Source: Pseudoalteromonas sp. SMS1 (GTDB taxonomy: Bacteria > Pseudomonadota > Gammaproteobacteria > Enterobacterales > Alteromonadaceae). From it: a stretch of DNA of 64,000 nucleotides. This document shows, one piece after another, positions 27,880 through 34,869 of the stretch (position 1 is its first letter; each line of letters begins with the position of its first letter). Under the pieces are notes generated by a model. The model worked only from the letters and a program-made list of their open reading frames with translations, searched no databases and was not told the DNA's origin. The translations under genes and the position numbers were made by a program. Where the stretch lies: positions 1 to 64,000 of the forward strand of contig NZ_JAKGBI010000007.1 of NCBI RefSeq assembly GCF_021530565.1, read 5' to 3'.

Positions 27880-29072
27880 TGCGTTGTATTATATTTTTCT
27901 TGGCAGGCTTTGTTAGCCTGCCCTGTTTCGCCGTTTTAAACCACATATCAAAACCTGAACTGGACTTGATGTACTCCCTTTACCAAGCACAAGACAGAGA
28001 TATTTCTAAAAAACAGCTGAAAAAAAGACTGCTAGAGAATCAATTTTTAATTTCGCAAGCACAGTCGAGAGCACTCCCTATACTCAAGCGACATTCCGCT
28101 GTTGGGTTTAGCAATCAGTACCATGTTCGACGGTACTTACTTGCTATGCTCAAGCATAAGTTTCCCCATCACGCAAAACAGCAAATGCAAGGGATCACTT
28201 TAGATTGGAGTTCAGATAAACTCATATCGGCGCTGGGACCATACCCAAACTCTGGGCAGTACAGTGATACGCAACTGCAGCAGTGGTTTGGGGTTGAATT
28301 GGTTAAATCTCCTCGTCTAACCCTAGGTGATGTTGTTTACGATCAATCCATGCAAGGGCGATTTGCACTACACAATGGTGATGTAAAACAACTGCAAGTT
28401 GCTGTGAATGAATACGTCCATTTTCACATACTGACAAAACTTATAAGCAGTGAGCTTGGCAAACATAAACTTGACGCAGACAGGCTAGAGTTGTTAGCGC
28501 TTGGTGAACTGCTTCGTCCCCCAATGCAAACATATTTAGGCGTTATCGATGAACTGCATGGGGAGCGCAGTGGCTATGTTGAAGCGATCAAGGATTCTTT
28601 GACCACAAAGGAGATAAAACACTTTTACAGCAGCAACAAACAGGATTTTAAATACCTCGACAACCTCTTGGCAATCGCGCTCGTATTTGCAGATCAAAAG
28701 CAAGCGGAGACGATATTTACTCAGGCCAATCAGAGCTCTATGAAGTCAACCATGGAGAAAAATGGCCTATACAATCAATTTTCTGGCTCAGATAAATTAC
28801 AAATGCCAATAAAAATTACCCGACAACATGCAAAAAGCTGGCTTGCTCAATTCGCCTTTAGTAGCAAAGTGGGTCAAGTTTCTCGTCCAATTCGAATGCC
28901 GAATGGCCAGTGGGCGATTGTGTATACTGAGCAACCAAAATTCAAATTCCACGCGCCAAATAGTGAAACGGTTCGCTATCGAGCGTCACTGTCACTAACC
29001 AGGAAAAAAGCCGCTACCGCCTATGAAAAGCTGTTTAAAACTTGGCAAAAAACACAGGGGGTGATTTTATGA
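27879..29072 (+). CDS. Parvulin/SurA-like periplasmic folding factor
   Basis: 397 residues with a signal peptide (to about residue 18). The N-terminal part is helical, as in SurA/PpiC chaperones. The C-terminal segment FSSKVGQVSRPIRMPNGQWAIVYTE (about 326-350, quoted here only as landmarks GQVSRP and WAIVY) has the typical end-of-parvulin pattern. The catalytic parvulin core is not clearly conserved, so this may act as a chaperone rather than a proline isomerase. Its start codon overlaps the stop of the phospholipase-like gene, and its end overlaps the next start. A dedicated role in folding the upstream secreted enzyme is plausible. Confidence 0.55.
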   Translation: MRCIIFFLAGFVSLPCFAVLNHISKPELDLMYSLYQAQDRDISKKQLKKRLLENQFLISQAQSRALPILKRHSAVGFSNQYHVRRYLLAMLKHKFPHHAKQQMQGITLDWSSDKLISALGPYPNSGQYSDTQLQQWFGVELVKSPRLTLGDVVYDQSMQGRFALHNGDVKQLQVAVNEYVHFHILTKLISSELGKHKLDADRLELLALGELLRPPMQTYLGVIDELHGERSGYVEAIKDSLTTKEIKHFYSSNKQDFKYLDNLLAIALVFADQKQAETIFTQANQSSMKSTMEKNGLYNQFSGSDKLQMPIKITRQHAKSWLAQFAFSSKVGQVSRPIRMPNGQWAIVYTEQPKFKFHAPNSETVRYRASLSLTRKKAATAYEKLFKTWQKTQGVIL

Positions 29073-29620
29073 ATCAATTCAAATTGATCCTGTGTTTTAT
29101 TTTAACCGGCTGTATTTTGTCGCTCGTTTGGTGGTTGGCAAATGCCACCACCAACACGCATAAGGACAACGTGCTAGCCAACGAGGCGTCACCACAAGCG
29201 ATGAAATTCCCTTCCACCCCTTCACACGCTGCAATTGATTTAACGCCACAATCAGAGTCTCACCCGCAAAAGAATAATGGTGTGCGCATAGAACCGACCC
29301 AACTTCCTACACCGCGTCCGCAAGAGAGCGTATATATCCCCCCGATTGCTAGCAAAGAAGAGACACCTTCACAACCAGTATATGATGGAGATTTGGACGA
29401 TCATGAAGCCTATAATGAGTTTCTTTTGGATCAAGAGCATGGCCTAAAAAGAGACTATATTGCTGCGGTCGACAAAAAAGTTCAAAGGCTATCCCAACTA
29501 TTGCAAAAAGGCATAAATGCGGGTCTTCCACAGTCCCAACTCAATGAGGCAAAAGAGAAAATTGCAGCACTGCAAGTAATGCAACAACATCTCGAAAAGG
29601 AATTAAACGCGCAAAATTGA
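29069..29620 (+). CDS. Membrane-anchored periplasmic coiled-coil protein
   Basis: 183 residues from the ATG that overlaps the previous stop (ATGA). One N-terminal membrane anchor (about residues 5-25), a proline-rich linker, and a C-terminal charged helical region (about 110-183) likely to form a coiled coil. No family recognised. The layout, an anchor plus linker plus helical periplasmic domain beside a secreted lipolytic-like enzyme, recalls lipase-specific foldases (Lif), but the protein is much shorter and I do not see their signature. Confidence 0.6.
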   Translation: MNQFKLILCFILTGCILSLVWWLANATTNTHKDNVLANEASPQAMKFPSTPSHAAIDLTPQSESHPQKNNGVRIEPTQLPTPRPQESVYIPPIASKEETPSQPVYDGDLDDHEAYNEFLLDQEHGLKRDYIAAVDKKVQRLSQLLQKGINAGLPQSQLNEAKEKIAALQVMQQHLEKELNAQN

Positions 29621-29670
29621 GACAATGATGTGTACTAGGTCGATGTACACATCATTACTCCGCTTGATGC

Positions 29671-30843
29671 TCACTGCACACCAAAGAAGTCACGAAGAAT
29701 AGTGGTATATATACCTTCAATAATTTCAAGATCAGCGAGAGATACATGTTCATTCACCTGATGTATCGAGTCATTTTTAACACCACACTCGATCACTTGG
29801 GTATCAGCACTTGCAAAAAAGCGCCCATCCGACGTACCGCCGGCAGTACTCAACGAAGGGAAATGACCTCGTTGTTTAGAAATAGCATGCTCAACGAGAG
29901 ATAAAAAACACCTTTTCGTCTTGCTACCAGTGTAAAAAGACTCGCACGGGCGCTCCCACTGTAGCTGCGCAGAATATTTGCTTTGGTTCGTCAATGAAGC
30001 GACTTCAGCACAGATTTCATGACTTTTATATGCATGGCTATAACGAATATTAAAGGTTATCTCGCAACTCGCAGGGACTAAATTGTCAACAATGTTTGGC
30101 ACAGAAATACCTGTAATTTGCAGTGTAGTCTGAGAGCCAGGAACATCTTTTTGCCACTGCAATCGAGCCAATTGTGTGACAAGTTCTCCCGCAATATGCG
30201 CCGCATTGATTGCTTTTTCTGGGTAAGCAACATGCCCCGCTTTACCACTGATTGTTATACGGCCAGAAATGGCGCCTCTTCGCCCATTTTTAATCGTGTC
30301 ACCGACCAATTTATTTGACGTCGGCTCTCCGACTAAACACGCGTCTAATTTAACACCTCGTTGTCTTAAATACCGTGCTATTTCTAACGACCCATACTCC
30401 GCTTCTCCCTCTTCGTCCGAAGTAATAAGCCAATAAAACGTGCCTACACCCGGTTTGTCCTTCGCGCACAGTTGCCTAGTTGCAGTCAGCATTGCCGCTA
30501 TCGACCCTTTCATATCAGCAGCACCGCGACCATAAATAACCCCATCTATAATTTGGCCTGAAAATGGGTCGACCACCCACCCCGCAGGCTGCGCGGGAAC
30601 CACATCAACATGGCCAGAGTAAGCTAAGGTCGGTCCATCACCAAATTCACGTCTTGCAATCAAGTTTTTCACCCCGTTGCAATCCAACTGCTCAACAACA
30701 AAGTCCAATTCTATTAACTGCGCAGCGAGAAAGCACAACGTTCCCGCATCATTTGGTGTAATTGAACGTGCTTGTATCAAGTATTGCAATATATCTGCCG
30801 TGGAAGGATCGACAGTCTTGGGAGTATGAAGTGGGTGAGACAT
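29671..30843 (-). CDS. dapE: Succinyl-diaminopimelate desuccinylase
   Basis: M20-family di-zinc hydrolase of the lysine/meso-diaminopimelate pathway. Hallmarks: GHVDVVPAQP (His ligand), GRGAADMKGS (Asp bridging), SDEEGEAEYG (catalytic Glu pair), VGEPTSNK, and TAGGTSDGRF near the C-terminus. The start at MSHPLHTPK gives about 390 residues; E. coli DapE has 375. An in-frame ATG 16 codons upstream is possible, and neither start has a strong ribosome site. Transcribed alone, opposite to ompW. Confidence 0.85.
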   Translation of the reverse strand: MSHPLHTPKTVDPSTADILQYLIQARSITPNDAGTLCFLAAQLIELDFVVEQLDCNGVKNLIARREFGDGPTLAYSGHVDVVPAQPAGWVVDPFSGQIIDGVIYGRGAADMKGSIAAMLTATRQLCAKDKPGVGTFYWLITSDEEGEAEYGSLEIARYLRQRGVKLDACLVGEPTSNKLVGDTIKNGRRGAISGRITISGKAGHVAYPEKAINAAHIAGELVTQLARLQWQKDVPGSQTTLQITGISVPNIVDNLVPASCEITFNIRYSHAYKSHEICAEVASLTNQSKYSAQLQWERPCESFYTGSKTKRCFLSLVEHAISKQRGHFPSLSTAGGTSDGRFFASADTQVIECGVKNDSIHQVNEHVSLADLEIIEGIYTTILRDFFGVQ

Positions 30844-30997
30844 AACAATGTGCCAATCAGCCAGTTTTACTTCATTAAACGAGGTAAACATGTCTGGTTA
30901 ATGTCTAACTCATTGCAATTTTATTACTTTGATGGGCTTGCCAAAGCATATTAATCACACAATACACCGTCATTTTTACTTGCAAAAAAGGAAAAAC

Positions 30998-31011
30998 TTA
31001 ATCCAAATCAA
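30998..31011 (+). promoter_or_regulatory. FNR/CRP-type site upstream of ompW
   Basis: TTAATCCAAATCAA matches the FNR consensus TTGAT-N4-ATCAA at 9 of 10 positions. It lies about 120 nt upstream of ompW. ompW is FNR-controlled in E. coli, which makes the site plausible. Confidence 0.4.
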
Positions 31012-31013
31012 AC

Positions 31014-31031
31014 TTTCAGAAATTTCTGAAA
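31014..31031. promoter_or_regulatory. 18-nt perfect palindrome upstream of ompW
   Basis: TTTCAGAAATTTCTGAAA is perfectly symmetrical and directly follows the FNR-like site. It could be an operator; the regulator is unknown. Confidence 0.35.
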
Positions 31032-31133
31032 ACTGACCATTTAAAGTTGATCTAGGACAGCTTTTTAAACTGCCATTCACCTTATTATGAACACATCAGA
31101 GAGATTTACCTCGCATAGGTTCAGGAGATGAAT

Positions 31134-31784
31134 ATGAATAAATTGACAACTGCATTACTTTCAACCCTGCTAGTAACTGCGCCACTTGCACAAGCTCAAT
31201 TGAGCGTTAATGTAGGTGCTATCCACGTAAACCCGATTGATTCAGCTTCGGCTATCAAAGAGAATACAACACTGGGCCTATCGGCTGATTCAGATACACA
31301 GTTAGGTATTACCTTTGACTACCAATACAACGACAACATTGTATTTGAACTTATTGCTGCAACACCTTTTTCTCACACAGTTGAAGGTCAAGGCGGTTTA
31401 GCTGGAAACGACATCGCTGAGGTTAAGCACCTACCACCTACGTTACTTGCACAATATCACTTTTTTGATGCAGGCTCTAAGTTTCGCCCCTTCGTAGGTG
31501 TCGGCTTAAACTATACGGTGTTTTTCGATGAAGAAGCTAGCGCGGCCTTGAAGCAGACTTTACAGACTGACGATGTCAAAGTTGAATTAGATAGCTCTTT
31601 TGGTTTGGCACTACAAATGGGCTTTAACTACGAAATTAATGACAAGTGGGGTCTGCATGTCATGGTTTCTAAAATGGACATTGATACCGATGCGACGGTA
31701 TATGCTAACGGTGTTCAAGCACTAACTTCAGATGTGGAAATAGACCCTTTTGTTGCAATGATTGGTGCGAAATACAAGTTCTAA
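31134..31784 (+). CDS. ompW: OmpW family outer-membrane protein
   Basis: 216-residue OmpW with a signal peptide ending near AQAQ, repeated beta-strand patterns (VNVGAIHVNPID, FRPFVGVGLNYTVFF, GLHVMVSKMDIDTDA) and a C-terminal aromatic residue (GAKYKF). It is an eight-stranded barrel for small hydrophobic molecules. AGGAG is adjacent to a first ATG but 6 nt before the second, so the second ATG is chosen. It has a strong terminator downstream. Confidence 0.9.
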   Translation: MNKLTTALLSTLLVTAPLAQAQLSVNVGAIHVNPIDSASAIKENTTLGLSADSDTQLGITFDYQYNDNIVFELIAATPFSHTVEGQGGLAGNDIAEVKHLPPTLLAQYHFFDAGSKFRPFVGVGLNYTVFFDEEASAALKQTLQTDDVKVELDSSFGLALQMGFNYEINDKWGLHVMVSKMDIDTDATVYANGVQALTSDVEIDPFVAMIGAKYKF

Positions 31785-31844
31785 GCACGATAGTAGCCTA
31801 ATCGGGCTACTAATTTGGCAGGGATCGCAACCTCAATCCCCTCG

Positions 31845-31866
31845 GGCCACTTAAGTGGCCTTTTTG
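31845..31866 (+). terminator. ompW terminator overlapping a convergent gene end
   Basis: Perfect 16-nt palindrome GGCCACTTAAGTGGCC followed by TTTTTG. Its centre contains the stop codon of the thioesterase gene on the other strand. A second, weaker stem (AGTAGCC/GGCTACT) precedes it near 31786-31805. Confidence 0.8.
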
Positions 31867-32390
31867 TTATTTGCTTTTTTTTGCTCCAACATTTCCTTCC
31901 AATGCACGACCTCTTCAGGCAGTGTTGGCATGTCTCCCTCAAATTCAGCCAAAGATAATAAATCATTCACACTAACGACGCCTTTGCGGCTTTTAAACAC
32001 ACCTCTCACATATGCAATCGCATGCAAACCACTTTGCGAATGAAATTTTTGTTCGATGTAAAAGTATTTGTGATCCCAACCAACCACCTGCGTTGTCACA
32101 GAGAATTTTTGCAATGGCTTGATATCTTTTATATACGTAATTGCCGTTGCATTGACAATTGGAAACCATTTTCTTTTGAGAATTTTACCCAGCAATCCAA
32201 TTCGCTCTGTCATCCAAGTTCGAGCTATGTCCATCATGGCCAAATATCGAGAGTTAGTGAGGTGTAAATTGATGTCGCAATCACTTGGCAACGCTCTAAA
32301 ATCAATTGTTGTTGGATCTAGCATGCCTTCATAGGTTTTGTTTTTTTTAATTTTCCAAAACAAAAGTAATAATCGAAAATATAAATTCAT
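31851..32390 (-). CDS. Hotdog-fold thioesterase family protein
   Basis: 179 residues. The central domain has the acyl-CoA thioesterase (4HBT/THEM6-like) pattern, CDINLHLTNSRYLAMMDIAR at about 38-57, in which the Asp and neighbouring Asn/His are typical. The N-terminal 17 residues are hydrophobic and basic and may associate with the membrane. The Lys-rich C-terminus ends inside the ompW terminator. The likely role is hydrolysis of acyl-CoA; the substrate is unknown. Confidence 0.7.
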   Translation of the reverse strand: MNLYFRLLLLFWKIKKNKTYEGMLDPTTIDFRALPSDCDINLHLTNSRYLAMMDIARTWMTERIGLLGKILKRKWFPIVNATAITYIKDIKPLQKFSVTTQVVGWDHKYFYIEQKFHSQSGLHAIAYVRGVFKSRKGVVSVNDLLSLAEFEGDMPTLPEEVVHWKEMLEQKKANNKKAT

Positions 32391-32554
32391 GTTCCCAATG
32401 GTCTAACCAGTAATTCGTTGGGCCAGTGTATCATAGCTCTAAGTAGCAACAAGCGTGTGCAACAAGTTAATTCAATTTCTCTTTAAATTCGGCTACTTGC
32501 TTAATTTTAGAAACTGGATTAAGTTTTCTGTAACTCAAATATCAGTGTGTAATT

Positions 32555-33049
32555 ATGAATAATCTATTCAAAATTGGCTTTTTCTTTTCTTTCATTTGTT
32601 TCAGCGATGGTGCTGCAGCAGATTTTGATGTGAATGGTTCAGGGGTGGTGACCTACCCGACAGGGATAGATAAAAGTTTTGATTTTGGATTTGGCTGGAA
32701 GGCCAATGATAAGAAGTTTCGCATTGGTAACAAGTCTTACTCTATGTCTCAACTCCCCGAATCGTATTCTATTGCACTGACGTTAAGCAAAGATGAGTCT
32801 AAAGTTTGGATACAAGAGTTTAACTCAGGGTATATCGAGTCATTCGAATGGCAGATCGGCAAACACAAGCTTAAGTTGTCCAAAAGGGAATTTAGCAGTC
32901 GCGTAAAAGGAGACTATATTCTGACCCTGAACAACGTAGATTACTTTTTATCTCGCAATAATGTAAGTATTGACGTTCATTTCGAAGAATCAGGCATCAA
33001 AGCGGTCAGACTTGATGGAGTGACAAGGAATATGGGAACTAAGAAGTAG
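32555..33049 (+). CDS. Hypothetical secreted protein
   Basis: 164 residues with a probable signal peptide (residues 1-22, cleavage near AAA). The mature part is beta-rich and cysteine-free. No family recognised. It is convergent with tyrR and shares an inverted-repeat terminator with it. The ribosome site is weak and base use is more AT-rich than the neighbours. It may be a recent accessory gene. Confidence 0.55.
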   Translation: MNNLFKIGFFFSFICFSDGAAADFDVNGSGVVTYPTGIDKSFDFGFGWKANDKKFRIGNKSYSMSQLPESYSIALTLSKDESKVWIQEFNSGYIESFEWQIGKHKLKLSKREFSSRVKGDYILTLNNVDYFLSRNNVSIDVHFEESGIKAVRLDGVTRNMGTKK

Positions 33050-33067
33050 CTTGGCTACTCCTTAGTT
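33037..33067. terminator. Convergent inverted repeat between secreted protein and tyrR
   Basis: AACTAAG-A-AGTAGC, a 3-nt loop, GCTACT-C-CTTAGTT: a 13-bp stem with one internal mismatch, spanning the end of the plus-strand gene. It lacks a strong T run, so termination is less certain. Confidence 0.45.
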
Positions 33068-33075
33068 AAACACAC

Positions 33076-34632
33076 TTACACCTTCACCGTTTTACGATTA
33101 ATTCCATACTCCCTGAGTTTATTGGCCACTGCGGTGTGGCTCAAACCTAGGCGTTTCGCCAGCTGCCTAGAGCTCGGGTAGGCGGGATATAACTTTCTGA
33201 GTAGTGTCGCCTCGAAGCGTTTTACAGCTTGTTCTAAAGTACCTTCGAAGTCAGACTCTAAATAGCCCAAATCGTGAGTAAACGTCGGGAGTTGCATATT
33301 CTCGATGCGAAGCTCTTTGTCATCCAACAAAGACACCGCGCGATAAATCGCGTTTTCTAGTTGCCGTACGTTACCTGGCCACGGATATTGCTCGAGAAAC
33401 TCCAAACATTCTGCGTGAAGTGCTGGCACTGCCTGCCCGTTTTGCTGTGCATATTTTTGGATAAAATGTTCGGCGAGCGGTTTGACATCTGCCTTGCGAT
33501 CTCGTAATGGCGCTATTTCAAGCGTAAGTACATTGATTCTGTAGTACAGGTCCTCGCGGAATCCGCCCTCTTGGACCATTGCTGGCAAATCTTTTTGTGT
33601 GGCAGCAATAATACGTACGTTGACCTTTACTTCGTTTTCATCGCCCACTTTACGGAAAGTACCGTCTTGTAAAAAGCGGAGTAATTTCGTCTGTAACTGC
33701 TCAGACATTTCGCCCACTTCATCCAGAAAAACCGTCCCGCCATCAGCCTGTTCCAACACACCTCTTTTTGAAGGTACATTATCATCAAAGCTGGCGTAAC
33801 CAAACAGTTCAGACTCAGCCACATCATCAGGTAAAGATGCACAGGATAAGGCAATAAAGGGCTTTAGTGAACGATTAGAGGCATAGTGACACGCTCTGGC
33901 AAGCAATTCTTTACCTGTACCAGTCTCCCCTGTAATTAGGATTGGCGCTTCTAACTGTGCCATTTTACGGGCTTCTCGCACAACACGTCGCATTGCGGTG
34001 CTTTGATTGTGAATCGTCGCGAAGCTCTCTTGGCCGTAGCGCCTAAATGCACTGACCTGTTGTCCTAAACGGCTTTGTGATTTGATATTAATAACCGCAC
34101 CGGCCAACACATCACTTTCAGACCCCTGTGGTACAGCAATGGGCAGAATATCAGCAATGTAATCTTCTCCACCGACTTCTACACGGGTAGTTTGTCCCAG
34201 TACTTCGGACCCTTCTAACCAACGCGTAAAATTGAACCCTTTCAATAAGACATTAATGCTCGTACCAATGACTTCATCTAAAGATAAATTTAAATCCCTG
34301 CAAGCGGCGTCATTGCAATGTCTCACCCCGCCTTTAGCATCGATTGATATCACCCCATCTGGTAAAGCACTTAATAACGTGTTTAATTCATTGTGCTCAC
34401 GCTCTGAAGGCAGGAATGCTGTCGTTCGAACATCTTCAACACCATCAATTAGGCGTATTTCAGGCATGATTTTTTGAAACTGCTCAAACTCAATCGGCGG
34501 GAAACTGACATACATTCGACAATTTACAGAATCAACCTCAATCCCCTTTAGGTCAACTCGATAATTCACCAATATATTGAGTATTTCTTGTGCAATACCA
34601 ATTCGATCGGCGCAATGGATCTCTAAACGCAT
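33076..34632 (-). CDS. tyrR: Transcriptional regulator TyrR
   Basis: 518 residues from the start MRLEIHCADRIGIA, chosen because GAGGA lies just upstream and because it matches E. coli TyrR (513). ACT domain (1-75), PAS domain (80-190), AAA+ sigma54-type ATPase (about 205-430; GETGTGKELLARA Walker A), and C-terminal helix-turn-helix. The GAFTGA loop is replaced by GYASFDDN, as expected for TyrR, which acts with sigma70. It senses tyrosine, phenylalanine or tryptophan. A TyrR-box-like site lies upstream, suggesting autoregulation, and another precedes hppD. Confidence 0.93.
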   Translation of the reverse strand: MRLEIHCADRIGIAQEILNILVNYRVDLKGIEVDSVNCRMYVSFPPIEFEQFQKIMPEIRLIDGVEDVRTTAFLPSEREHNELNTLLSALPDGVISIDAKGGVRHCNDAACRDLNLSLDEVIGTSINVLLKGFNFTRWLEGSEVLGQTTRVEVGGEDYIADILPIAVPQGSESDVLAGAVINIKSQSRLGQQVSAFRRYGQESFATIHNQSTAMRRVVREARKMAQLEAPILITGETGTGKELLARACHYASNRSLKPFIALSCASLPDDVAESELFGYASFDDNVPSKRGVLEQADGGTVFLDEVGEMSEQLQTKLLRFLQDGTFRKVGDENEVKVNVRIIAATQKDLPAMVQEGGFREDLYYRINVLTLEIAPLRDRKADVKPLAEHFIQKYAQQNGQAVPALHAECLEFLEQYPWPGNVRQLENAIYRAVSLLDDKELRIENMQLPTFTHDLGYLESDFEGTLEQAVKRFEATLLRKLYPAYPSSRQLAKRLGLSHTAVANKLREYGINRKTVKV

Positions 34633-34701
34633 CTGTTCCTCAAAACGGTTTTTTACCTCTGTGCGGATCATACTCTAAGAATAGTCATCAGCCTAGCAAA
34701 T

Positions 34702-34719
34702 TGTAAACATTTTTGGACA
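34702..34719. promoter_or_regulatory. TyrR-box-like site upstream of tyrR
   Basis: TGTAAA-CATTTT-TGGACA matches TGTAAA-N6-TTTACA at 10 of 12 positions. It lies about 70 nt upstream of the tyrR start, in the gap shared with the PGA-like operon. E. coli tyrR is autoregulated by such a box. Confidence 0.55.
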
Positions 34720-34799
34720 GATATTTTCTTCATCAAAAATAATAGTATTGGACTACAATAAATATATGAAAAACTTGGTATTTAACTAGGTAGAAAAGA

Positions 34800-34829
34800 T
34801 TGCATGGAGAATACAATGCACTTTATAAT
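34800..34829 (+). promoter_or_regulatory. Promoter of the PGA-like operon
   Basis: TTGCAT, 18-nt spacer and perfect TATAAT, with predicted start about 34836 and a ~35-nt leader. A short dyad (TGCAT-N10-ATGCA, 34801-34820) occupies most of the spacer and could be an operator. Confidence 0.6.
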
Positions 34830-34869
34830 ACTAAATAACTAAACGATGTTAAAATGAATGGTGAGAACA

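Noticed and set aside
34632..34671. Longer TyrR start 13 codons upstream.
   Set aside because: GAGGA is placed correctly for the downstream ATG, and only that start aligns with E. coli TyrR.
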